Below, one piece after another: positions 23,997 to 32,389 of a stretch of 43,883 nt of DNA. Source of the DNA: Thermoproteota archaeon (lineage in GTDB: Archaea; Thermoproteota; Methanomethylicia; Methanomethylicales; Methanomethylicaceae); the NCBI GenBank assembly GCA_016882195.1, contig VGLU01000002.1, positions 1-43,883 on the forward strand, read 5' to 3'. Position 1 is the stretch's first letter. Each line of letters starts with the position of its first letter. The notes under the pieces are model-generated. The model saw only the letters and a program-made list of their open reading frames with translations, had not been told where the DNA came from and did no database searches. Made by a program: the position numbers and the translations under genes.

Positions 23997-25994
23997 TCAC
24001 CTTACACCGGAGCCTGGGGGCACTCCGCGATCTGGAACGAGGACGGATACCTTCTCCTCCCCCTCGGCCGCTAGGAGCATAACCTCAGATTTCAGACCAA
24101 AGAGGGTTGTGGGTTCTATATTTGTGAGGACGGCAATCTTCTTCTGGAGTAGCTCTTCGGGAGAGTAGTACTTCGCGATGCCGGCCACGCAGGATCTTAC
24201 GCCAAACTCACCGAGGTCGACCTCAAGATGCAGAAGGCCTCTGGATCCCTTGACCCACTCTGCCTTGACGACCTCACCTATGGCGATCTTGAGCTTTTTG
24301 AAGTCGTCCATCCTTATCCTTGGCCCAACGTCTTGGAAGGGTATCAAGTCGGATTTTACCTTGCTCACGTCAGCCTGCTGGATCTTCTTGAAGAGCGGGG
24401 ATGGCTTGCCGATTTTGTGTCCGGCCTTCAGCGGCTCCTCGCATGTGACCCACGGGGCTTTATGAACCGAGTGATCTATGCCAAGCATTTGCCATACCTT
24501 CTCGGCGGTAAATGGAAGGAACGGCGACAGGAGGCTCCCAAGGGCCTTTACCAGCTGTGCAGATGTGTAGAGCGTTGCGGCTGCCTTGTTGGGGTCGGTT
24601 TTGATCGCCGCCCACGGGGCAGAGTTGTTGAGGTATTTGTTGCCTTCGTGGGCAAGCGCCATTACAGTCATCAGGGCATCCCTAAATTTGAAGCTCTCAA
24701 GAGCAAGCGCAGCCTCTTTCTGGGTTTTACTGATCATGGCAAGCATGTCACGGTCCTCTTCAGAGAGCTTCGCGTCCGGAACCGCGGAGGAGAAGAACCG
24801 CTCTATGAAAGTCAGCGTGCGGTGTATGAAGTTCCCCAGAACATCGGCGAGCTCGTCGTTATAACGCTTGATGAACTCGTCCACGGAGAAGTCCGCGTCC
24901 CTCTCCAGAGGTGCCACCGATGTTAGGTAGTAGCGCATCGGGTCTGGCTCGAAGTTCTTCAGATAGTCGTCTATGCCGATAAACCATCCCCTGCTCTTGG
25001 ACATCTTTTTATTCTCCAAGGTCAGGTACTCCCCAGCAATCACGGCGTCAGGAGCGTGGTACTCGTCCGTCCCCATTAGAAGGGCGGGCCAGAAGATGGC
25101 GTGGTGGTAGATTATGTCCTTTCCTATGAAATGAAGTATCTTTCCTTGCCAGTACCGCTTCCATCCTTCAGGTTCACCCTTAGAGAGGAAGTAGTCTTTA
25201 GTTGCCGAGATGTAGCCGATGGGTGCATCAAACCAGACGTAAATGGCCTTGCCCTCGGCGCCCTTCACAGGCACTGGAACGCCCCACTGCATATCCCTAG
25301 TGATGCACCAGTCCTTCAGACCCTCGCTGATCCAGCCCAGGGCATAGTTCTTGACGTTTGCGGGTGTCTTCTCGTTCTTCTCTAACCATTCCTTGAGCTG
25401 GCCCTGAAAGGCGGTGAGTTTGAAGAACCAATGTTTGGTAGCCGAGGTCTCCGGCTCTGTGCCGCATATGGCACATTTTGGTTCTTTAAGGTCGATTGGT
25501 CGCAGGTATCTCCCGCAAGAGTCGCAAGAGTCGCCCCGTGCGCTCTCGTATCCACAGTATGGGCACGTGCCCTCCACGTACCTGTCAGGTAGATACTTGT
25601 TGCACTTGGGGCACCTCAGTTGTTCCAGCTCCTGCTCGTAAATGCAACCTTCCTTGAGGAGTTTCTTAAAGAAGTGCTGGGTTGTCTCATAGTGGATCTT
25701 CTCGGTTGTTCTGGAGAAGAAGTCGAAACTGCAGCCCATCCGTATCAGATCATCCTTTATCAAAGGATGGTAACGGTCAGCGATCGCTTTGGGAGTTACC
25801 TTCTCGCGCTCGGCTCTTAGGGCGATGGGGGTTCCGTGTTCATCCGTGGCGCATATGAAGATGACGTCCCTCCCGGCCCTCCTAAGGTACCTCGCATAAA
25901 CATCAGGAGGCAAGTATGTTGATCTCAGATGTCCGAGATGCGGACGGTCGTTGCTGTAGGGCAAGGCGGATGTAACTATTATCGGCTCCATCAT
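23997..25994 (-). CDS. metG: Methionyl-tRNA synthetase with fused C-terminal tRNA-binding domain
   Basis: This class I synthetase charges initiator and elongator tRNA-Met. The HIGH motif appears as HLGH in NDRPHLGHLRST (15-26), and the KMSKS loop as NKKMSKSRGW (near 333). The insertion domain contains zinc knuckles (RCPKCNKYL, TCPYCGYES, SCDSCGRYL, KCAICGTEP), the four-knuckle type. After about residue 555 there is an EMAPII/Arc1p-like OB fold (IAIGEVVKAEWV ... LTNIEPTTLFGL), giving 665 residues. Two adjacent ATG codons start the gene behind GTGAGGT. It is the first gene of a three-gene operon. Confidence 0.97.
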   Translation of the reverse strand: MMEPIIVTSALPYSNDRPHLGHLRSTYLPPDVYARYLRRAGRDVIFICATDEHGTPIALRAEREKVTPKAIADRYHPLIKDDLIRMGCSFDFFSRTTEKIHYETTQHFFKKLLKEGCIYEQELEQLRCPKCNKYLPDRYVEGTCPYCGYESARGDSCDSCGRYLRPIDLKEPKCAICGTEPETSATKHWFFKLTAFQGQLKEWLEKNEKTPANVKNYALGWISEGLKDWCITRDMQWGVPVPVKGAEGKAIYVWFDAPIGYISATKDYFLSKGEPEGWKRYWQGKILHFIGKDIIYHHAIFWPALLMGTDEYHAPDAVIAGEYLTLENKKMSKSRGWFIGIDDYLKNFEPDPMRYYLTSVAPLERDADFSVDEFIKRYNDELADVLGNFIHRTLTFIERFFSSAVPDAKLSEEDRDMLAMISKTQKEAALALESFKFRDALMTVMALAHEGNKYLNNSAPWAAIKTDPNKAAATLYTSAQLVKALGSLLSPFLPFTAEKVWQMLGIDHSVHKAPWVTCEEPLKAGHKIGKPSPLFKKIQQADVSKVKSDLIPFQDVGPRIRMDDFKKLKIAIGEVVKAEWVKGSRGLLHLEVDLGEFGVRSCVAGIAKYYSPEELLQKKIAVLTNIEPTTLFGLKSEVMLLAAEGEEKVSVLVPDRGVPPGSGVR

Positions 25995-26168
25995 AAATTA
26001 CCTCACGGAATAGGATATACTATGCATAGAAGCTTATTTTTATTTCATTTTGTTTCTTATTGCATACGCATCATCCATTTATGGAAAATCGCCTTGGAAC
26101 GGAGAGATAGACCTTTCCATCTAAGGTTTATTAGGGTGTTTTCAATTCCTCTTATTTGTGGGATAAAG

Positions 26169-26576
26169 ATGGATTACGATGCCCTGCTAGAGAGAGGGCT
26201 GTCCAAGATACCGGAGAGGGCGATCAAGTCATCGAAGTATGAAACGCCACAGACCGAGACCTCGGTGATAGGCGCAAAGACGGTCGTCTACAACTTTAAG
26301 GACATCGCCGGGAAGCTCAACAGAACCCCCAACCACTTATTGAAGTTCATAGTGAGAGAGCTGGCGACCTCAGGCACGCTCGAGGAGGCGAGGGCGTCCC
26401 TCCATGGCAGGTTCGCAAAAGAGACCCTGGACGAGTTGATTGTGCGGTATATCAAGGCATGCGTCTTGTGTGGGTCCTGCAACAAGCCAGATACGAAGTT
26501 GGTGAGGGAGGACAGACTCACCTTCATAGCCTGTGAGGTGTGCGGAGCCAAAAATCCTGCAAAAACGCTTATGTGA
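26169..26576 (+). CDS. Translation initiation factor 2, beta subunit
   Basis: aIF2-beta joins the alpha and gamma subunits to bring initiator tRNA to the small ribosomal subunit. The protein has an N-terminal helix, the alpha-beta core (KTVVYNFKDIAGKLNR, HLLKFIVRELATSG) and a C-terminal zinc ribbon (CVLCGSCNKPD ... CEVCGAKNP). The 135-residue length is typical. ATG 26169 is preferred to a longer in-frame opening, because upstream residues do not look like the family and an AT-rich promoter lies in between. It leads an operon with a DUF424 gene and nmd3. Confidence 0.95.
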   Translation: MDYDALLERGLSKIPERAIKSSKYETPQTETSVIGAKTVVYNFKDIAGKLNRTPNHLLKFIVRELATSGTLEEARASLHGRFAKETLDELIVRYIKACVLCGSCNKPDTKLVREDRLTFIACEVCGAKNPAKTLM

Positions 26577-26586
26577 GTGGGAACAT

Positions 26587-26895
26587 GTGCCGGGAGAGTT
26601 TGTTTACGTAAAGGCTTGGAAGGTCAGTTCTAGGGAGACGATGATCGCCGTATGCGATTGCAATGTTATCGGGAAGAAGGTCTGTGAGGGGAAACTCGTT
26701 CTCGACATCTCAAAGGATTTCTATCAGGGAGAGAGAATGACGGTCGAGGCGGCAATAGACGTTCTCAGGACAGCGACTGTTGCGAATTTTGTTGGGAAAG
26801 ATGCCGTAAGGTGCGGGATAGAGGCAGGTCTTGTGCACAAGGATGCGGTGATAAGCATTGGCGGTATTCCGCACGCGCAGTTTGTCCAGATTTGA
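26587..26895 (+). CDS. DUF424 family protein
   Basis: This 102-residue archaeal protein of unknown function has a conserved core: AVCDCNVIGKKVCEGKLVL, FYQGERMTVEAA, ANFVGKDAVRCGIEAGLV and the ending IGGIPHAQFVQI. It is typically encoded between aIF2-beta and nmd3 in archaea, which suggests a role in translation or ribosome assembly; that is inference from context. GTG 26587 is chosen because upstream in-frame codons overlap the aIF2-beta gene. It lies 10 bases after that gene and 12 before nmd3. Confidence 0.85.
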   Translation: MPGEFVYVKAWKVSSRETMIAVCDCNVIGKKVCEGKLVLDISKDFYQGERMTVEAAIDVLRTATVANFVGKDAVRCGIEAGLVHKDAVISIGGIPHAQFVQI

Positions 26896-26907
26896 GGGCG
26901 CAAGCAT

Positions 26908-27996
26908 ATGGGTAGATTCTGTCCTAAGTGCGGGTCTGAGGGGCACAAGTTCGTACACGGCTTGTGCGAACGCTGCTTCTGGGATGATTCCCTAGAAGAC
27001 TTCCCAAAGGAGTTTAAAGTTCCAATGTGCAACTCCTGCTTCTCCTATCTGCAGGGAAAGAGGTGGATGCGCAAAAGGGAGGACACCCCGGAGGAGAGGG
27101 TTATCGAGGGTGCGAAGGTCGAGCTCATGAGATCCGCGGAACTGCCAGAAGGGGTCGAGTTCGGCGAGATCGAGGGAGAGGTAACCGAGAGAGCCAAGTC
27201 GGGCTTACCGAAGACGGTTCTGCTAACGTCCACCCTTATTGAGGAGGAGAGCGGTATTTCCACGAAGGTCAAGAGCCTTGGAAGCATGGATTACAGGTTG
27301 TGCCAAGACTGCTACAATGTTGCCAGCGGGAAATATGATGCGGTGGTTCAGATAAGGGCGGAGGGAAGGAGGTTAGACGCGGAAGACGGAAGGGCGGTAG
27401 AGAGGGTTTTTGAGAACTTTTATAGAAGGACGGAGGGGCGAGGAAGGCCAGAGGTCTCTGAGGTGAAGGAGCATGAGGGAGGTATTGACGTAAAGTTCGT
27501 CACTTTGAATATGGCAAGGATGTTTGTAAGGGAGCTCGCCGAGACAACGGGCGCTTCGGTGGTGGAGAGCGCAAAGATCATGGGTGCTGACAAAAGAACC
27601 GGCAGCGGTCACTATAGGACGACCATAGCAACAAAGATGCCAAGCTTGAGGGTTGGGGAGCTCATTGAGGTTGATGGTAAAGTCTTTCAAATATCGGGGC
27701 ACCACAGGGGAAGGTTCGTGGTTAAAGATTTTTTAGGGGGAGGCCGGAAGAGGACCCTCTCCGATAGTCAGTTAGCAACATCCAGAAGAATAAGAATGGA
27801 CGAGTGCAGAAGGGTGAGGCTGGAGGCTAAGACGACGCGTTTTGGAACTTTTCTGGATCTAGAGGAGAAGAGATTCCTTGACCTGCCTATTGAGTTCGTC
27901 CCCAAGGATATGGTTGAAGGGGACGTGGGCGTTTTAATATGCGTTAACGGTAACGAGGTCGTATACAAATTAGATGGCGGGCCCGTCGGGATTTGA
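26908..27996 (+). CDS. nmd3: NMD3-like ribosomal 60S/50S subunit factor
   Basis: This archaeal homologue of NMD3 is an adaptor that in eukaryotes escorts the large ribosomal subunit out of the nucleus. In archaea it presumably acts in late large-subunit assembly. The N-terminal zinc region FCPKCGSEGH ... GLCERCFW and a second C-x2-C pair (PMCNSCFSYL ... LCQDCYNVAS) are visible, followed by the beta-rich central domain and an SH3/OB-like C-terminal part. Length (362 residues) is usual for archaea. The last 19 coding bases run into the oppositely oriented tRNA-Lys gene. Confidence 0.93.
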   Translation: MGRFCPKCGSEGHKFVHGLCERCFWDDSLEDFPKEFKVPMCNSCFSYLQGKRWMRKREDTPEERVIEGAKVELMRSAELPEGVEFGEIEGEVTERAKSGLPKTVLLTSTLIEEESGISTKVKSLGSMDYRLCQDCYNVASGKYDAVVQIRAEGRRLDAEDGRAVERVFENFYRRTEGRGRPEVSEVKEHEGGIDVKFVTLNMARMFVRELAETTGASVVESAKIMGADKRTGSGHYRTTIATKMPSLRVGELIEVDGKVFQISGHHRGRFVVKDFLGGGRKRTLSDSQLATSRRIRMDECRRVRLEAKTTRFGTFLDLEEKRFLDLPIEFVPKDMVEGDVGVLICVNGNEVVYKLDGGPVGI

Positions 27997-28064
27997 ACCC
28001 GAGACCAACGGGTATCTTCGATACCTTAAAAGCCCGCTGCTCTACCGTACTGAGCTACGGGCCC
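27975..28064 (-). tRNA. tRNA-Lys (anticodon TTT) with a 13-base intron
   Basis: On the minus strand the acceptor stem is GGGCCCG/CGGGCCC, the discriminator is G (28064 to 27978), and CCA is encoded (27977-27975). The anticodon stem GCGGG/CCCGT and the loop CTTTTA-A give anticodon TTT once a 13-base insertion at 28014-28026 is removed. A TATA-like TTTAAAATTT at 28091-28100 precedes it. The 3' end overlaps the last codons of nmd3, which is transcribed toward it. Confidence 0.93.
28014..28026 (-). other. tRNA-Lys intron at the canonical 37/38 position
   Basis: The 13 bases AGGTATCGAAGAT lie between A37 and A38 of the anticodon loop, the canonical archaeal position. With the flanking exon bases they can form the bulge-helix-bulge substrate of the splicing endonuclease. 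A one-base shift in the boundaries is possible, because the intron and the 3' exon both offer an A. Confidence 0.85.
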
Positions 28065-28176
28065 CCTAGTAGAGGGAGAGTTGGCTTACTTTTAAAATTT
28101 TTCAATGCGTGCCTTTACTAAAGCCATATTAATTTAAAGGACGAAACAAGATTTGGTTGAAGGAAGGAGATCCTCG

Positions 28177-29469
28177 TTGAAGTTTGGAAGGCCAAGGGGC
28201 ACCAGGGACTTCTTACCGGAGGATATGAGGGTAAGGAGGTTCATTCTCGATAGGATTAGAGAGGGCTTTGAACGGCATGGGTTCGAGGAGATGGACACGC
28301 CAGCGCTGGAGTTGTGGGAAGTCCTCTCAGCAAAGGGTGGAGAAGACGTGGAGAGGCAGATCTATAAATTTCAGGATAAGGGTGAGAGGTGGCTCGGCCT
28401 AAGGTTCGATCTCACGGTGCCTCTTGCCAGGGTTGTTGCGAACACACCGGATCTGATCAAGCCGTTCAAGAGGTACAGCATATCAAAGGCTTGGAGGTAT
28501 GAGGAGCCGCAGAGTGGCAGGTTCAGGGAGTTTTTGCAGGCGGATATCGATGTTGTTGGGTCTGCTAGAATGGAGGCGGACATGGAGTGCGTCTCCACGG
28601 CAGTGGATGCGCTCAAGGCATTAGGACTCGGCGACTTTGAGGTTGGGATTAATAACAGGAAGATCCTGGAGGGTATGATTGAAGGCCTCGGCATCGTTGA
28701 CCAATATGCTGCAAAGATCTTCAGGGCACTGGACAGGCTGGATAAGGTTGGAGAGGAGGGGGTGACGAAGGAGTTGAAGGAGTTCGGGCTTAGCGAAGAG
28801 AAAATAGAGAGGATCTTAGGATTCACCCGTTACAAAGGGGAGGAGGCACTCGATTATGCGGAGGGGGAGCTCGGATCCTCGAAGGTCGCCCTAGAGGGGG
28901 TCGAGGAGCTTAGAAGGCTTCAGGAGCTTTCGGACGTCTTTGGGCTGAGCAATTTTTTGCGCATAGACTTCAGTCTTGTAAGGGGCCTCGACTACTACAC
29001 AGGGCCGGTCTTCGAGGTGAGGACGAGGACGGCCCAAATAGGGAGCGTAGCGGGCGGGGGCAGGTACGACCGCCTGATTGAGAAGTTTGGCGGGCCGCCA
29101 ACCCCGGCAACGGGCATATCCTTGGGCATTGAGAGGCTCTATGAGGTGCTCTCTGATGAGATCAAGGGCAGTACCAAGACGAGCGCAACCGAGGTCTTCG
29201 TGGCAAATGTAAATGAGGGAGTAGCTTTGGATGCCATAAAGATCAGCAGGGAGCTCGTAAAGAGGGGGGTCTCAGCTGAGCCTGACCTGATGGGCAGGAA
29301 GCTTGGGAGGCAACTGGAGTATGCGGATAATAAAGGAATTCCATATGTCCTCATTGTTGGAACTGAGGAGCTCAAATCGGGAAAGTTCAAGCTTAAAGAC
29401 ATGCGAGCGAAGCGGGAGATAATTACTGACCTCGAAGGGGTTACCAAGATTATTGGAGGCAGAGGTTAG
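28177..29469 (+). CDS. hisS: Histidyl-tRNA synthetase
   Basis: This class II synthetase charges tRNA-His. Motif 1 and the start RPRGTRDFLPEDM, motif 2 (YRYE-type, here SKAWRYEEPQSGRFREF), the histidine-binding RGLDYYTGPVFEV and motif 3 (GISLGIERLY) are all present, followed by a C-terminal anticodon-binding domain. I choose TTG 28177 (430 residues), because GGAG at 28166-28169 lies 7 bases before it and family members begin just before this arginine. A TTG at 28153 would add 8 residues. The gene converges on the UbiA-type gene with a 4-base overlap. Confidence 0.95.
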   Translation: MKFGRPRGTRDFLPEDMRVRRFILDRIREGFERHGFEEMDTPALELWEVLSAKGGEDVERQIYKFQDKGERWLGLRFDLTVPLARVVANTPDLIKPFKRYSISKAWRYEEPQSGRFREFLQADIDVVGSARMEADMECVSTAVDALKALGLGDFEVGINNRKILEGMIEGLGIVDQYAAKIFRALDRLDKVGEEGVTKELKEFGLSEEKIERILGFTRYKGEEALDYAEGELGSSKVALEGVEELRRLQELSDVFGLSNFLRIDFSLVRGLDYYTGPVFEVRTRTAQIGSVAGGGRYDRLIEKFGGPPTPATGISLGIERLYEVLSDEIKGSTKTSATEVFVANVNEGVALDAIKISRELVKRGVSAEPDLMGRKLGRQLEYADNKGIPYVLIVGTEELKSGKFKLKDMRAKREIITDLEGVTKIIGGRG

Positions 29470-30335
29470 CGGGCGATACCCCCCACGAAGAACGCCAAGA
29501 GTGCGAGGATCATCCATAGCATTGCCTGGGTCTTTACCTTCAGGGCGGCTTCTTTGCTTTGATCTCTTATGATAAAGAATGACGAGTAGACAAATCCGGC
29601 ATCCACCACCAGGACGATCATGGCATAATAGAGCCCCAGATTGCCGAATATGTATGGCAAAGGGGTGATCAAGACGGCCGTGATGTAGAACAGTGCCGCC
29701 GCCCAGGCAGCCGTCTTAGTACCATAGACGAGGGCCACGGTCCTTATTTTTTTTAACCTGTCCCCTTCCATATCGGCTATTCCCTTGGTTATCTCTCTGC
29801 CCACGTTGGCAAGAAAAGCCAAAAGGAAGAAGACGGCAATGGTGATGTCTATGGTGTTCGCCACCGCTATGCCCCCGAACAGAAATGGAACGGCAACACA
29901 GAACGAGACCATCATGTTGCCAGGCAGACCTATCTTCTTTCCATACAGATTGTAGGATAAAGAGACGATGAACGTGAGGACCGCTATCACCACCGCATAG
30001 ATGGAAAGGGGGATCGCCGCCGCTATCCCTAAAATGGTTAAGAACCCCCCAAAGATTAGGGCAGAGCGTTTTGAGATCATCCCTGACGGAAGGGGCCTAT
30101 CGGGGGCATTGATGCGATCAATGTCCAAGTCAACGATGTCATTTATGACCATGGAGGAGGCTGTTAGGAAGGAGGAGACGATAAAACCATAGAACATCTG
30201 GCTGAGTGATGGAATGCCTCCCAGTATTGCCACCTCGCCCACGATTACGGCAACTCCCATCATTATGAAGTTTACCGGACGAACCATTCTGAGAAAGGCA
30301 CGGAGGAGACTAGAGGGTGATTTCTGAGGCGTCAT
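29466..30335 (-). CDS. UbiA-family geranylgeranylglyceryl-phosphate prenyltransferase (archaeal lipid synthesis)
   Basis: This is probably digeranylgeranylglyceryl phosphate synthase, which adds the second geranylgeranyl chain to the archaeal glycerol lipid core in the membrane. The first aspartate-rich motif, NDIVDLDIDRINAPDRPLPS (residues 66-85), is of this type. The second, KGIADMEGDRLKKIRT, follows near 190. About eight membrane helices are predicted. ATG 30335 is chosen because GGGGGAGAT lies 8 bases before it; the gene therefore overlaps the 3' end of the splicing endonuclease gene by 26 bases, and the two are probably cotranscribed. Confidence 0.92.
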   Translation of the reverse strand: MTPQKSPSSLLRAFLRMVRPVNFIMMGVAVIVGEVAILGGIPSLSQMFYGFIVSSFLTASSMVINDIVDLDIDRINAPDRPLPSGMISKRSALIFGGFLTILGIAAAIPLSIYAVVIAVLTFIVSLSYNLYGKKIGLPGNMMVSFCVAVPFLFGGIAVANTIDITIAVFFLLAFLANVGREITKGIADMEGDRLKKIRTVALVYGTKTAAWAAALFYITAVLITPLPYIFGNLGLYYAMIVLVVDAGFVYSSFFIIRDQSKEAALKVKTQAMLWMILALLAFFVGGIAR

Positions 30336-30843
30336 AGTATGTTATCTCCCCCTGTCGGTCTATGACAGCTAGGATCAGGTCTTTCTTTGAAAGTTTCGCC
30401 GAGTTGGAGATCGAGGCCAGTTCGGATATGCCGATGGTTCTTCCTTCCACCAGCCCGTAAACGAGGTACTTGGCCGGCTCCTTGCCTACAACGGCCCCTC
30501 TCCTGTAAACCCTATACTCAAGTTTTGGACCGTAACCGGGCTTGACGATATAACCCCTGCGACGCAGATCGGAGTACAGCAGGTAGCGCACCCACATCTC
30601 AGGGTCATCCTTGGATAGGAGAGCCACAGCCTCAGGGAAGGCAAATGACTTTTCAGATTCGTTGTAGAGGAGGATCTTCTCTCTCTCAAGCAGGAATAGT
30701 ATTTCCACATCGGACAGCACTAGCTTGCCCTCCTCCAACTCGCCAAAGGATCCCTGTTGGTAAACTTTGTCTGCGTCAGGACCCGAGATTATGGCTTTTT
30801 TCTGCTTGAGCAGAGATTTTGGGAGCTCTGACAACACGCACAC
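30310..30843 (-). CDS. endA: tRNA-splicing endonuclease subunit without the catalytic histidine
   Basis: This 177-residue protein has both domains of the archaeal tRNA-intron endonuclease family. Relative to the Methanocaldococcus enzyme (Y115, H125, K156), the tyrosine (Y113 in EYRVYRRGA) and lysine (K154 in AKLSKKDLI) are kept at identical spacing. The histidine position is proline (P123 in VGKEPAKYLV), and the K-F-G segment before the tyrosine is also altered. It is therefore probably the structural subunit of a heterotetrameric enzyme, with the catalytic subunit encoded elsewhere. It starts at GTG 30843 and is divergent from the hydrogenase protease gene, only 32 bases away. Confidence 0.85.
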   Translation of the reverse strand: MCVLSELPKSLLKQKKAIISGPDADKVYQQGSFGELEEGKLVLSDVEILFLLEREKILLYNESEKSFAFPEAVALLSKDDPEMWVRYLLYSDLRRRGYIVKPGYGPKLEYRVYRRGAVVGKEPAKYLVYGLVEGRTIGISELASISNSAKLSKKDLILAVIDRQGEITYYDASEITL

Positions 30844-30875
30844 CCTTAAGTTCTAGTAACAATAATGCTATCTAT

Positions 30876-31367
30876 ATGCCCTTCGAAGATGATTTATTAG
30901 CATTTCTACATAACAGCCGCTCTTTGGTGCTGGCTGGGGTCGGAAGTGACATACGGAGAGACGATGCTGTCGGCGTCATGGTTGTTTCGAGGTTGAAAGG
31001 AAAGCTTCCAGCTGGCGTCGGGCTCATCGAGTGCGGGACAGTGCCAGAGAACTTCACGGGTCAGATAAAGAGGCTCAGACCGACGCACATTATATTCTTC
31101 GACGCGGTGGAGATGGACAAAGAGCCCGGCTTCTACGACTTCATCCACGAAGGGACTCTAATCGTCCAGTCATTATCGACTCATAAACAGTCGTTGAGGA
31201 TACTCCTCAAAGTGCTAAAGGAGGAAATCCCGGGAGTCAGGATAGGACTGGTGGGGATCCAACCGAAGACTACCGATTTTGGGAGGGGTCTCAGCAGGCC
31301 CGTGAGCAGAGGTTTAAATTCGTTGTTGGAGGGATTAATAAAGACGATAGGGAGGGGGGCTACGTGA
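30876..31367 (+). CDS. hycI: Hydrogenase maturation endopeptidase (HycI/HyaD family)
   Basis: This nickel-checking protease trims the C terminus of a NiFe-hydrogenase large subunit after metal insertion. The family signature GVGSDIRRDDAVGV (with the metal-binding aspartate) lies near residue 21. A second aspartate is in FFDAVEM and the metal-binding histidine in LSTHKQSLRILL. ATG 30876 (163 residues) is preferred to an upstream GTG-type opening because it sits right after a TATA-like region. The gene implies that the organism has a NiFe hydrogenase, though none is encoded in this window. The stop overlaps the mtnA start (GTGA). Confidence 0.88.
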   Translation: MPFEDDLLAFLHNSRSLVLAGVGSDIRRDDAVGVMVVSRLKGKLPAGVGLIECGTVPENFTGQIKRLRPTHIIFFDAVEMDKEPGFYDFIHEGTLIVQSLSTHKQSLRILLKVLKEEIPGVRIGLVGIQPKTTDFGRGLSRPVSRGLNSLLEGLIKTIGRGAT

Positions 31368-32389
31368 GGACGATAGAGTGGAGGGATGACGGCGTCTACA
31401 TAATAGATCAGACGAAGCTGCCCAGAAAATTGGTGATGATCAGGTGTAAGGATCATAATAGGTTGGCGCTAGCGATAGAGAGGATGGAGATAAGGGGCGC
31501 CCCAGCGATTGGAGTTGCGGCTGCGATGGGTCTCGCGCTGGTGGCAAAGAACAGCAAAGGAAGAACCCTCGATGAGATTAAGGAGAGACTGAATAGGGCA
31601 TCGGAACGCCTTAGGGCGACAAGACCGACCGCCAGAAATCTCTTTTGGGCTTTGGAGAGGATGAGGAAAGTATGGGAGGGTGCAACGGACCCATCGGACC
31701 TCGTCAACAATGTGATCAGGGAGGCAGACGAGGTGGCGGAGGAGGATGTGCGGATGTGTAAGGCCATCGGGAGGAACGGCGCGACGTTGGTATCGGACGG
31801 GGACCGGATCCTTACCTACTGCAACGCTGGGGGGCTTGCCTGCGTGGAGTACGGCACTGCGATGGGTGTTATCAGAAGCGCCTTTGAAAGTGGAAAGAAG
31901 ATCTTCGTCTATGCGGCAGAGACCAGACCCCTCCTTCAGGGGGCAAGACTCACCACGTTCGAGCTTAAGAGCGAGGGCATCCCGTTCAAGCTTATCACGG
32001 ACAACATGATTGGATACATCATGCAGAAGGGGCTCATCAATAAGGTAGTCGTGGGGGCGGACAGGATCACGAGGCGGGGGGACATCTTCAACAAGATTGG
32101 CACCTACGGCATAGCGTTGATGGCAAAGGCACACGGCATCCCGTTCTACGCAGCCGCCCCAACCTCATCAGTGGACCTCTCCGTGAAGGCTGAGGAAGTA
32201 ATTATTGAGGAGAGGAAGCCGGAAGAGGTAACACATATTGCCAATGTAAGGATCGCACCAGAGGGTGTGGACGTTCTTAACCCTGCCTTTGATCTGACTC
32301 CAGGAGAGTTGGTGAGCGGGATAATTACGGAGAAAGGTGTCTTATATCCTCCCTACAACCTCTCAGGCCTTCTCGGGCAGGGTCACTAG
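31364..32389 (+). CDS. mtnA: S-methyl-5-thioribose-1-phosphate isomerase (eIF2B-like)
   Basis: This methionine-salvage enzyme converts methylthioribose 1-phosphate to the ribulose form. IRGAPAIGVAAAMGLAL (near residue 48), the catalytic cysteine in TYCNAGGLACVEYGT (near 153) and the catalytic aspartate in VVGADRITRRGDIFNKIG (near 230) are all present. Length (341 residues) is standard. Some archaeal relatives act as ribose-1,5-bisphosphate isomerases in nucleotide degradation, but the cysteine-aspartate pair and length fit MtnA. GTG 31364 overlaps the upstream stop. The 3' end overlaps a convergent gene by 27 bases. Confidence 0.9.
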   Translation: MRTIEWRDDGVYIIDQTKLPRKLVMIRCKDHNRLALAIERMEIRGAPAIGVAAAMGLALVAKNSKGRTLDEIKERLNRASERLRATRPTARNLFWALERMRKVWEGATDPSDLVNNVIREADEVAEEDVRMCKAIGRNGATLVSDGDRILTYCNAGGLACVEYGTAMGVIRSAFESGKKIFVYAAETRPLLQGARLTTFELKSEGIPFKLITDNMIGYIMQKGLINKVVVGADRITRRGDIFNKIGTYGIALMAKAHGIPFYAAAPTSSVDLSVKAEEVIIEERKPEEVTHIANVRIAPEGVDVLNPAFDLTPGELVSGIITEKGVLYPPYNLSGLLGQGH

